Part shown: positions 1 to 5,871 of the stretch, piece by piece | Layout: every line of letters starts with the position of its first letter | How positions within the stretch are numbered: the first letter of the stretch is position 1 | From: Victivallales bacterium | GTDB taxonomy: Bacteria > Verrucomicrobiota > Lentisphaeria > Oligosphaerales > Oligosphaeraceae | Direction: 5' to 3' | Length of the DNA stretch: 5,871 nt | NCBI GenBank assembly: GCA_017431185.1 | Contig: JAFRLP010000651.1 | Span: 1-5,871, forward strand | Translations under genes and position numbers: made by a program | The notes under the pieces: generated by a model | Database searches by the model: none | What the model saw: only the letters and a program-made list of their open reading frames with translations | Told to the model about the DNA's origin: nothing

Positions 1-520
1 ACTCGCATCTCCATATCCGTCCAGGCCAGGGCGATGTGGTTCCATTCCCCTTGCTTGAGATGGTCGGCCGGCAGTTGCGCGATGACCTCCCTCTTTGTGT
101 CCATCTTCATACGGAAGTCCAGAAGCCTGCCAGTGCCGCTGCCGTTGACATAGTACAGGAGCAACTGCCAGGTGTTGCCAAGCCCGCCGTCCAGGGCGAC
201 GATGGGCAGGAAATTGACCTGGGCCTCCCCCCAGTCCACGGGACGGAGCCAGAAGGAAAGCGCCCCCTTGTTGATGTCGATGGCCCCCAAGGATGGGTAG
301 CTGAGGGTGTTTTTTTCCAGGCGGAGAGCCTGTCCAGCCACTCCGTCCGTGAATTGCGCCGTCTTGTCCGTCTGCCCCTGGATGGGGGTGTGGCTTGTCT
401 CCAGGGCAATGCCCTCTTTCTCAAACGAAATCGTGCCGATGCTCTCGGCGCACAGGCACGCAGTCGCAAGCGTGACCAAAGCCAGTGCAATTGCTCTTTT
501 CCCTTTTCCAAATATGGCAT
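1..520 (-). CDS. Exported LamG/concanavalin A-like domain protein, 3' end outside window, start codon problematic
   Basis: This is the N-terminal part of an exported protein with a jelly-roll LamG-like (Laminin_G_3 type) domain, probably binding a carbohydrate at the cell surface. The coding frame is open without a stop from 527 to the left edge. It reads a basic stretch (GKGKR), a hydrophobic core (AIALALVTLATACL), a likely cleavage region near CAES, then LamG hallmarks: DGVAGQALRLE, GALSFWLRPVDW, WQLLLYYVNGSG and EWNHIALAWTD. ATAC is a poor but possible lipobox. The frame contains no ATG before the signal peptide. The ATG at 520-518 follows a strong AAGGAG but is one base out of phase, so the true start needs a lost base, a frameshift or a rare start codon (ATA at 515 is 8 bases from the AAGGAG). 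The gene follows the GH2 gene after a gap of only 21 bases, so co-transcription is likely. The domain call is firm; the start and the exact ligand are not known. Confidence 0.8.
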
Positions 521-523
521 GAA

Positions 524-529
524 CTCCTT
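524..529 (-). promoter_or_regulatory. Ribosome binding site AAGGAG for the LamG gene
   Basis: AAGGAG on the minus strand is a near-perfect Shine-Dalgarno sequence, and it overlaps the in-frame TAA (530-528) that closes the LamG frame upstream. It lies only 3 bases before the ATG at 520, which is short, and 8 bases before the in-frame ATA at 515, which is ideal spacing. It shows that translation starts close by and is the main evidence that the gene is meant to be expressed. Confidence 0.7.
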
Positions 530-541
530 ATTTGAGATGTT

Positions 542-2875
542 TTAGCGTCCGACTTTATTTGCATCAAAGGAACCGTCGAGTTCCGCGATGTACTTGAGGT
601 TTTCGTGGTACCAGCCGTAGTCCATGGCGCCGTTTCCGCAGACATAGTGGTTGACGCCCTTTGCCGCGCCAGAGAGCTCCCAGCGGATAAGCCAGAGGTG
701 TCTCTTGCCACGCATGGCACGGACTTTTCCCAGGATGGCTGCCTCCCCGGGGGCGACATGGAACTCTCCTGCGAGCAGAACCTCCCCGCTTCCCGCTTCC
801 TGCATGGAATAGCATCCCTTGGCGCATTCGGACGAGTCGTTGACCGCGACGACCTCGCTATGGAAGGAATGTGGTTCGCGGCACATGATGCAGAATGGTC
901 TTTGGCTTCGCTTGAGATAGTGGTATGAGAGCTTTGGCTTGAAATAATAATCCACTACGGAGTCGGAAAACTGGGGCCAGCAGTCGATTAGGTTCCACCA
1001 CAATATTCCGCTGCAACCCGCATCGAGTCGGGCCTTTTCCACAAAATATTTCAGGGCTTCGGCTTGCAGGAACTGGCTTGCTCTCGCGAAATCCTCTAGG
1101 GAGGTGTCGATGACCTTGCCGTAGTACTCCTCCTGCTGCCTGCACATCAGTCGGTTCCGTCCGTGCCGAATCCCCTTTACTCCGAATGCGTTCGAGCAGT
1201 GCAAGTCCCACTCTTCGTCCAGAGGGTCGATGTGCCAGTGTTTCTCCGTAATGAAACGCCGTATGGAGGATGCGTTGGGTGCGCCGTGCCAGCCGATTTC
1301 GCTGATGAACTTTGCACCGCAGTTGTAGAATTCGGATTTGAAAACTTCTCGGCTGCCCCACAGATGCCTTTCCGGCATTCTGCGAAAGGCGGTGAACAGC
1401 GCATCGAAGCCGACTGTCGAGAATTCATCCCAGACCTCCTCCGCCATGTATGGCGAACTCGGCAGGTACGGTCTGTATGGATCCAGTCGCAGCAGCAGTT
1501 TAGGCAGCACGTCCCTGGTGATTCGGTTGGTTCGTGGCGGGATGCCGTACACGGCGCTGGTTTCATCCCCTTCGTTGTCCCCGCACCAAAGTGCCAGCGA
1601 TGGATGGCGACGCAGACGCCTGACTACCTGGGATGCCTCCCTGGCAAAGCAGTCGGCATAGCTGTCAGTATGTGGCGGCACGATGCAGGCGAGCATAAAG
1701 TCCTGCCAAACCAGTATCCCGTTTTTGTCGCAGTAGTCATAGAAGGCGTCCGCTTCGTAAACACCTCCGCCCCAGCATCGCAGCATATTGCAGCCCAAAT
1801 CCTTGGCCATATCCAGGATGCGCGGAAGTCTTTGCGGATCTCTGGAATGCAAAGCATCTGCCGGGACATGGTTCGTCCCTCTGATGCGGATTTTCACGCC
1901 GTTTACATAGAATGCGAACTGCCCCTGTTCCCTTTCATTCAATTCTGTACGTCGCAACTCCAGCTTGCGGAGTCCGCAGCAGCCCTCCATGCGTGCGATC
2001 TCCCTGCCGCTTGAGTCCTTCAGAACACCAGTCAACATGTAAAGGGACGGCTCTCCATACCCGCTCGGCCACCACCAGACAGGGTTCTTGACCTCGAAAA
2101 TGCAATATCCCACGCTGGAAGCCGCAGGAACCTCCACCTCAAAGGAAGACGTATCGCAATGGCCTCGGACCTGCAATGCCAGGCCGCGCCGGTCGCGTTG
2201 GGTTGTCGAATAGCGGTAGTGGAGCTTCAGCACGGCGGTGTCGGGCGTGGACAGGGGCAGTGTCTGGACATAGAGTTCTTCCAGGCGGAACGCCTCGTCC
2301 TGCTTTTCCAGATACACGCCTTTCCAGAGTCCGCCCAGGTTCAGGCATGGAGCGATATCCCATCCCGAAGCATGGGCTGGCTTGCGTATCGGCAAGGTGG
2401 CTGCCGTGAACTGGTAGCCCTCCGACAATGAACTCAGGTCCTCTTCCATAGGCATGACGGCTGGCGGGCGGATGCGGACTGCAAGCTCGTTGGCGCCGTT
2501 TTCCTTCAATACGACCCTGAACCTGTGGCTGATGAAGGCATTGTCGAAGACTCCGACCTTCTCTCCATTGAGGAAGAGTTCGCCCAAGGTGTCCACCCCC
2601 TCGAAGACAAGCGTGCATTCGCTCATGTCCGGCGGGGTGTCGAACTCCCTTGCATACCACCATTCATGCAGGCTGTATTCCTGGTACTCAAGGGCATTGG
2701 AGCCCACAAAGGGGTCGCCTGCCACGCCAGCAGCCGCCAGATCCAGCTCGATGTTCCCTGGTACCATGCCGACAATGGGCTGCCGCCCCGACAACTCTTT
2801 CGGGCTGGTCATCTCGGGGAGGTCAGGCGGGCAGCCATATAGCCGCCACTCGCCGTTCAGTGAATACGTCTTCAT
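542..2875 (-). CDS. Glycoside hydrolase family 2 protein, beta-mannosidase type
   Basis: This 777-residue protein is a retaining exo-glycosidase of family GH2, closest in style to beta-mannosidases (EC 3.2.1.25), which remove terminal beta-mannose from oligosaccharides. Order of parts: sugar-binding jelly roll (about 1-190, with GWDIAPCL and GLWKGVYLE), Ig-like domain (about 200-310), TIM barrel (about 320-660) and a C-terminal beta domain. Barrel motifs include RIRGTNHVPADA, CWGGGVYE (about 367-374), VWQDFM, the acid/base site CGDNE (Glu435, where CGNNE is more usual), the nucleophile site FISEIGW (Glu526) and GILWWNLIDCWP (about 623-634). There is no signal peptide, so it should be cytoplasmic. 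Length fits the family. I chose ATG 2875 because family similarity begins at once (SLNGEWRLYG) and a weak GAGAAG lies 9 bases upstream. The frame stays open to a TTG at 2935, but those extra codons lie largely in the inverted-repeat element. Beta-glucosaminidase or a related specificity cannot be excluded. Confidence 0.9.
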   Translation of the reverse strand: MKTYSLNGEWRLYGCPPDLPEMTSPKELSGRQPIVGMVPGNIELDLAAAGVAGDPFVGSNALEYQEYSLHEWWYAREFDTPPDMSECTLVFEGVDTLGELFLNGEKVGVFDNAFISHRFRVVLKENGANELAVRIRPPAVMPMEEDLSSLSEGYQFTAATLPIRKPAHASGWDIAPCLNLGGLWKGVYLEKQDEAFRLEELYVQTLPLSTPDTAVLKLHYRYSTTQRDRRGLALQVRGHCDTSSFEVEVPAASSVGYCIFEVKNPVWWWPSGYGEPSLYMLTGVLKDSSGREIARMEGCCGLRKLELRRTELNEREQGQFAFYVNGVKIRIRGTNHVPADALHSRDPQRLPRILDMAKDLGCNMLRCWGGGVYEADAFYDYCDKNGILVWQDFMLACIVPPHTDSYADCFAREASQVVRRLRRHPSLALWCGDNEGDETSAVYGIPPRTNRITRDVLPKLLLRLDPYRPYLPSSPYMAEEVWDEFSTVGFDALFTAFRRMPERHLWGSREVFKSEFYNCGAKFISEIGWHGAPNASSIRRFITEKHWHIDPLDEEWDLHCSNAFGVKGIRHGRNRLMCRQQEEYYGKVIDTSLEDFARASQFLQAEALKYFVEKARLDAGCSGILWWNLIDCWPQFSDSVVDYYFKPKLSYHYLKRSQRPFCIMCREPHSFHSEVVAVNDSSECAKGCYSMQEAGSGEVLLAGEFHVAPGEAAILGKVRAMRGKRHLWLIRWELSGAAKGVNHYVCGNGAMDYGWYHENLKYIAELDGSFDANKVGR

Positions 2876-2892
2876 GAAGCTGTTCTTCTCGT

Positions 2893-3046
2893 GAGGCAAT
2901 TGCAAAACCACCGCCCAACGGCCAAAACGCCGCAAGCGAGGGCGAAGAGCGAAAACGAAGCGTGGCGACCACGCTGAGTTTGAGCGATGAGGCTATCGCG
3001 CCGCGCCGTGAAGGCGCGGTTGGGATGAGAGTTTTGCAATCGCCTC
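2893..3046. repeat. 154-base element with imperfect terminal inverted repeats (MITE- or REP-like)
   Basis: The ends are GAGGCAATTGCAAAAC (2893-2908) and GTTTTGCAATCGCCTC (3031-3046), which are inverted copies matching at 15 of 16 bases. Similarity continues inward: both arms carry CCCAAC 5 or 6 bases further in, followed by a GC-rich stretch. Inside are two perfect short hairpins: AGCGTGG/CCACGCT (2959-2975, 3-base loop) and CCGCGCC/GGCGCGG (3001-3019, 5-base loop). It fills most of the 205-base gap between the pilin-like and GH2 genes. It has no transposase gene and no convincing target-site duplication. It could be a non-autonomous mobile element, a dispersed intergenic repeat, or an RNA-processing or stability element in the operon transcript. 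The inverted repeat is visible; its mobility is inference. Confidence 0.65.
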
Positions 3047-3080
3047 TCGGGTGCGAAGCACGACTGGTTTCCGCATTCTG

Positions 3081-3845
3081 TCAATCGGCAAGGAAGCTGT
3101 CGTGGTCTTTGTGTCCATAACGCTCCTTGGAGATGTAGAGGCGCAACATATTATACCCGTATTTGTCCAACTGGTAGTCAATGGGGACAAAGTTGGCCAT
3201 TTTGGCGGACTTCGCATTGCCGCTAAGATACCCTATGTTCATGCAGGAGTTGTGCCGCCAGTCCAGAAAACCCGACTCGGTGTTCCATTGTCTTGTCATC
3301 ACCCATGGGGATAGGTTGGTGTTGATGGTGGAGTATTTCCCCTCCCAGAATATGCCACACCCCGTATGATGCGTGATTTCACTCAAATTGATGCTTCGCT
3401 GGTTGTTGTTTTCATCGGCCAGCAATTGTTTGTTGCAGGCGTAGTTCCCGAACATGGCCGCCCAGTTTCCATTGGATTTCTCTCCCCAGCACCAATTCGC
3501 TGATGGGCAGACGAAATTCATGTACACACCGCCGATGATTTTGTTCGGGAACGTGTGGTCGTTGTCCAGCGGCGCAGGTATGTTTCCTGCCATATATGGC
3601 ACCAGGTCACGCGTTAAATATTTGGAGACTGGGAAAAAGTCCTCGTTGTCCTGCAGATACATGTTCAATGACAACAAAAGCTGCTTCTGTTTGTTCAAGC
3701 AGGAAATCGCTCTTGCCTTCTCCCGCGCCTTGCTCAAGGCAGGCAGCAGCATGGAGGCGAGTATGGCGATGATGGCTATCACGACGAGCAATTCGATGAG
3801 AGTGAAGAACCAATGCCGAAAATGTTGTTTCGAGTTTTTCATCAT
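3081..3845 (-). CDS. Type II secretion/prepilin-like protein with N-terminal methylation motif (H-X9-DG-like family)
   Basis: This 254-residue protein has a short basic leader ([13 protein letters not shown]), then [20 protein letters not shown] (residues 14-33), the class III prepilin signal and membrane helix. Glu at mature position +5 is present; the usual Gly before the cut site is replaced by Phe. [18 protein letters not shown] follows, typical of the pseudopilin-like proteins multiplied in Lentisphaerota and Planctomycetes. The C-terminal part has [13 protein letters not shown], which fits the H-X9-DG processing-associated motif except that Asp is Ser208. Family members are thought to be surface or periplasmic proteins handled by a prepilin peptidase, often beside glycan-degrading genes; the exact role is unknown. 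The start is uncertain: ATG 3845 or 3842 gives a normal leader, while ATG 3896 adds 17 residues. None has a clear Shine-Dalgarno. It is the first gene after the promoter and palindromes, and GH2 follows after 205 bases. Confidence 0.88.
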   Translation of the reverse strand: MMKNSKQHFRHWFFTLIELLVVIAIIAILASMLLPALSKAREKARAISCLNKQKQLLLSLNMYLQDNEDFFPVSKYLTRDLVPYMAGNIPAPLDNDHTFPNKIIGGVYMNFVCPSANWCWGEKSNGNWAAMFGNYACNKQLLADENNNQRSINLSEITHHTGCGIFWEGKYSTINTNLSPWVMTRQWNTESGFLDWRHNSCMNIGYLSGNAKSAKMANFVPIDYQLDKYGYNMLRLYISKERYGHKDHDSFLAD

Positions 3846-3908
3846 GATTGTGTCTTGATTGGTTTTCAGATGGTGGAAATTCTGCAGGATGCTCATGGAA
3901 CAAATAAG

Positions 3909-3920
3909 TTACACGTGTAA
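3909..3920. promoter_or_regulatory. Palindromic operator copy 3 (TTACACGTGTAA)
   Basis: This is a perfect 12-base palindrome. It lies 12 bases before the possible ATG at 3896 and 63 bases before ATG 3845. Its centre is 137 bases from the middle copy, so a repressor could loop DNA between them or block elongation. A palindrome with a central CG is typical of LacI-type and GntR/LacI-hybrid sugar regulators; the regulator is not identified. Confidence 0.6.
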
Positions 3921-4045
3921 GTCTATGGTGGTGAAACAGCCGGAAATGGAAATCTTTCTATCAAGGGAGTGGGGGCAACCACTCTATCGGCCAAGGAACA
4001 GCCTGCAAAAGGCAAGAGGTCGAAGAACGAGACGGATGCGCTAGT

Positions 4046-4057
4046 TTACACGTATAT
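4046..4057. promoter_or_regulatory. Palindromic operator copy 2 (TTACACGTATAT)
   Basis: This site matches the perfect copy at 10 of 12 bases, with the left half-site intact and the right half degenerate. It begins exactly 21 bases from copy 1, two turns of the DNA helix, so two dimers would sit on the same face. It lies about 20 to 30 bases downstream of the predicted transcription start. Confidence 0.55.
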
Positions 4058-4066
4058 TCTTTGGAG

Positions 4067-4078
4067 TTACACGTGTAT
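4067..4078. promoter_or_regulatory. Palindromic operator copy 1 (TTACACGTGTAT) on the transcription start
   Basis: This site matches the perfect copy at 11 of 12 bases. It begins at the predicted transcription start, 7 bases after the -10 box on the minus strand, a classical repressor position that would block RNA polymerase. Confidence 0.62.
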
Positions 4079-4084
4079 GTCAGT

Positions 4085-4112
4085 ATTATACCATTGTTTT
4101 ACAAAAAATCAA
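4085..4112 (-). promoter_or_regulatory. Sigma-70-type promoter for the pilin-GH2-LamG unit
   Basis: On the minus strand, TTGATT (4112-4107) is followed after 16 bases by a perfect TATAAT (4090-4085). TGG directly before TATAAT gives an extended -10. The expected start is near 4078. It faces the pilin-like gene and lies just after the upstream gene ends, so it starts a new transcription unit. The overlap with the operator suggests repression in the absence of an inducer. Confidence 0.68.
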
Positions 4113-4126
4113 GAGCCACGTCTCTT
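4103..4126 (-). terminator. Weak terminator-like hairpin after the coiled-coil gene
   Basis: On the minus strand AAGAG (4126-4122) can pair with CTCTT (4115-4111) around a 6-base loop, followed by G, A and a run of six T. The A-rich 5' flank also pairs with T, so the structure looks similar from the other strand. The stem is short and it shares bases with the -35 box, so termination may be partial. It lies about 53 bases beyond the stop of the upstream gene. Confidence 0.4.
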
Positions 4127-4178
4127 TTTTTTCACCCTCAACCAAAAGTCTAGGGATAGTGTGGAATTGTGCCGTGTT

Positions 4179-5871
4179 TTAATTCCAGGCGTTTTCCGGC
4201 CAGGCGGAGGGACGGGGCAATAGGCGACGTGTGGCTTCGGGAATGGCAAGCCTGTCAAGGGCTCCAGTGGCATTTCGGTTAGCCGCTGGCGCGTAGAGTG
4301 GCATACCAGGAAAACATTGGGTTCGGAGTTGAACGGGGATTTGGCCGTCCTGCCCGCAAAGCACGTGAAAGTCGGACGTACTTCCTGAACTTGGGAAAAT
4401 GGCCCAGATTTCCGTCGGAGTGCTATTGAGGTTCAGGCGTGGCGCACCATTCTTGTCCAGTTCATAGACTCCGACCTGCCTGACCTGGGTGGTGAGCAGG
4501 TAATGAAGCAGATTGCGGCTGGCCGCAAGCCGTGCCGTGAGAGTGCTCGGTGAAGGACTGGTGGCGATGGCGTGCTTTAGGTCTTTCTCCGCCTTCTGGA
4601 CTCCCAGGTGCTTTTCGTTCATCCACGGCACATCCGTGTTGATGGGTGAGACGGCTGTGGCCATCTCCTGAAGTTCAGGCAAGAGCACGGCGCAGTTTTC
4701 CTGGAGAATGGCCAATAGCCGTTTGATGAGCAATGCTCGCAGGACTGGTTCCACAGTGGTGTCCCTGAATAGAATTTGCAGCGCATCCAGAAGGAAATTC
4801 GGCATGGAATTTGCCGAGGCCCCCTCCGCCACAAGCCGGAACAGGAACTTGGCGTACTCGCAGCGGTTATCCTCCTGGTTCCTGCCCATGTCGATTTGGT
4901 AATTGCGTGAGTCAAAACGCTCTGGGAAGGCTGCCTGGGTGTGCATGAGAACGGGCGCCCCGTCCTCATCCGGTGTGTGATAGACTTTGCCCCAGTAGAT
5001 GACGAAGGGCGCGCCGTCGGCGTCTTTTTCGTTGCGCTGCTTGAGGGGCTCGGACAGGTAGAGGCGCCGCCAGGAGTCCCCGTTGACGGGACGGTATTTG
5101 ATGTAGTAGAGCGACAGCAGTTCAGGCTGCTGGGTGAGCAGGGCATTGAGTTGGTTGCGCATCGTCTTCTCGGCGGTCAGTGACTCCAGCTGGTTGCGCA
5201 AATCACTCTCCCAGACGGTTCCATGGGCTGCCCCGCTGGCCAGTTCCTGAAGGTAGGTCTCGTTGCTCAGCTGCGCCTCCTTCAGGGAGGCCAGCGCAGT
5301 GGCTCCCGAATAGAGGCTGAGATGATCGAGGAGCCGCTGGTACCCGTGGATAAACGGGTCGTTTGGTGGTGCTGTTCGTAGGTATTCGGTGAGCAGATTG
5401 CGCCATTGCTCCAATGGAATCGGATAGGTGGACAGCGTGCGCTTGAGCCGTGCCAGTTCGTTGCGGTTTGCCGTTTGTTTCTGGATGCGCTCCTTCATGG
5501 AGCGCTCCCAGGCATCCAGCCGCTCCACGACCGCCTGCAAGGAGTCCCGTTCCGATTCGGACGCGGTGCGGAGATAGGGGGCGACACGCGAAACCTGCGC
5601 GCGCAGTTCCTGTAATTTGGCCTTGTCCTGGTGGGCATTCTCAAAAGGCGCGCTTTCAACGGCCGCCAAGGCAGACTCGATGGACGCAGTGACCAGGTGT
5701 AGTTCCGTGTTGGCCCGGTTGACCCGCTCGCGTGTCCAGCGCTCCCAGCCTGAAATCCAGGCGTTGAGGCGAGTCATGGCGCTCTTGTCCAGTTGACGGG
5801 CCAATGCGGTGCTCTCCTGCACCAAGGTCTGGATTTCCTCGGCGGAGCGCCCCTGATACTGGCTGGCCCGC
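4179..5871 (-). CDS. Large hypothetical protein, C-terminal part, predicted coiled coil (5' end outside window)
   Basis: The frame is open from the right edge to a TAA at 4181-4179, giving 563 visible residues with no start in view. A TTG at 5825 is in frame, but coding continues upstream through RASQYQGRSAEEIQTLVQ, so I do not take it as the start. The first 150 or so residues are rich in Glu, Arg, Ala and Leu with heptad-like spacing (for example SERDSLQAVVERLDAWERSM), suggesting long helices or a coiled coil. The middle is mixed and partly beta-like (YYIKYRPVNGDSWRRLYLSE, FVIYWGKVYHTPDEDG). A Leu-rich helical stretch (ALLIKRLLAILQENCAVLLPE) and a less regular C-terminus follow. I see no catalytic motif, membrane helix or known domain. 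The neighbouring promoter separates it from the downstream unit, so a functional link is not implied. It could be a scaffold or cytoskeletal-type protein, or the tail of a multidomain protein; I do not recognise it. Confidence 0.8.
   Translation of the reverse strand, partial: RASQYQGRSAEEIQTLVQESTALARQLDKSAMTRLNAWISGWERWTRERVNRANTELHLVTASIESALAAVESAPFENAHQDKAKLQELRAQVSRVAPYLRTASESERDSLQAVVERLDAWERSMKERIQKQTANRNELARLKRTLSTYPIPLEQWRNLLTEYLRTAPPNDPFIHGYQRLLDHLSLYSGATALASLKEAQLSNETYLQELASGAAHGTVWESDLRNQLESLTAEKTMRNQLNALLTQQPELLSLYYIKYRPVNGDSWRRLYLSEPLKQRNEKDADGAPFVIYWGKVYHTPDEDGAPVLMHTQAAFPERFDSRNYQIDMGRNQEDNRCEYAKFLFRLVAEGASANSMPNFLLDALQILFRDTTVEPVLRALLIKRLLAILQENCAVLLPELQEMATAVSPINTDVPWMNEKHLGVQKAEKDLKHAIATSPSPSTLTARLAASRNLLHYLLTTQVRQVGVYELDKNGAPRLNLNSTPTEIWAIFPSSGSTSDFHVLCGQDGQIPVQLRTQCFPGMPLYAPAANRNATGALDRLAIPEATRRLLPRPSAWPENAWN

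Larger units (their letters stand above)
3846..4178 (-). promoter_or_regulatory. Intergenic control region and long 5' leader of the pilin-GH2-LamG unit
   Basis: These 333 bases hold no convincing gene on either strand. In minus-strand order they contain a terminator-like hairpin, a promoter, two TTACACGTGTAA-type sites near the predicted start (about 4078), about 125 bases without further operator copies, and a third such site at 3909-3920. The transcript would have a leader of about 233 bases before ATG 3845. Within it is a small hairpin, GAGTGG/CCACTC (3967-3984, 6-base loop). The open frames here (61 and 84 codons on the plus strand) show no recognisable protein features. Confidence 0.65.

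Noticed and set aside
107..520. 137-codon minus-strand frame starting at the well-placed ATG 520
   Set aside because: Despite the AAGGAG, its product is Arg/Pro/Ser-rich with no domain, while the adjacent frame encodes a signal peptide and LamG motifs up to the window edge.
36..545. 169-codon plus-strand frame
   Set aside because: It is antisense to the LamG coding frame, has no ribosome binding site and no recognisable features.
1163..2014. 283-codon plus-strand frame
   Set aside because: It lies wholly antisense to the catalytic part of the GH2 gene and reads as low-similarity shadow sequence.
2876..2935. GH2 start at TTG 2935
   Set aside because: The added residues have no family similarity or signal peptide and are mostly encoded inside the repeat; ATG 2875 begins directly at the conserved GH2 N-terminus.
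3001..3019. Strong GC-rich hairpin CCGCGCC/GGCGCGG as an intrinsic terminator
   Set aside because: No T run follows the stem on either strand, so it is better read as part of the repeat element.
2872..3084. 70-codon minus-strand frame across the pilin-GH2 gap
   Set aside because: It runs through the inverted-repeat element and overlaps the ends of both flanking genes; its open state is explained by GC-rich repeat sequence.

Overview
The window looks like DNA from the PVC group, most probably Lentisphaerota (Victivallis-like). The main clue is a pseudopilin-type gene with a type IV prepilin N-terminus and an H-X9-DG-like motif, a family strongly expanded in those genomes, next to a glycan-degrading enzyme. 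This placement rests on gene style, not on a phylogenetic marker. Every gene I can support is on the minus strand, so the window reads from right to left.

Layout in transcription order. (1) 5871-4179: the C-terminal part of a large, unrecognised, probably coiled-coil protein whose start is outside the window. (2) 4178-3846: a 333-base regulatory gap. It holds a weak terminator-like hairpin, a good promoter with an extended -10 (TTGATT, 16 bases, TATAAT), and three copies of a palindrome with consensus TTACACGTGTAA. One copy sits on the predicted transcription start, one lies exactly 21 bases further on, and one lies just ahead of the next gene. (3) 3845-3081: a prepilin-like secreted or surface protein. 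(4) 3046-2893: a 154-base element bounded by imperfect inverted repeats. (5) 2875-542: a cytoplasmic glycoside hydrolase family 2 enzyme of the beta-mannosidase type, with both catalytic glutamates visible. (6) From about 520 to the left edge: the N-terminal part of an exported protein with a LamG/concanavalin-A-like domain, whose reading frame does not match the only well-placed ATG.

The likely picture is one transcription unit (pseudopilin, GH2, LamG protein) for binding and breaking down a beta-linked, perhaps mannose-containing, glycan. The palindromes suggest control by a LacI-type or GntR/LacI-hybrid sugar-responsive repressor. The regulator itself is not in the window. The GH2 enzyme has no export signal, so it should act on imported oligosaccharides, while the pilin-like and LamG proteins act at the envelope. 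I found no tRNA, rRNA, CRISPR array or transposase gene.
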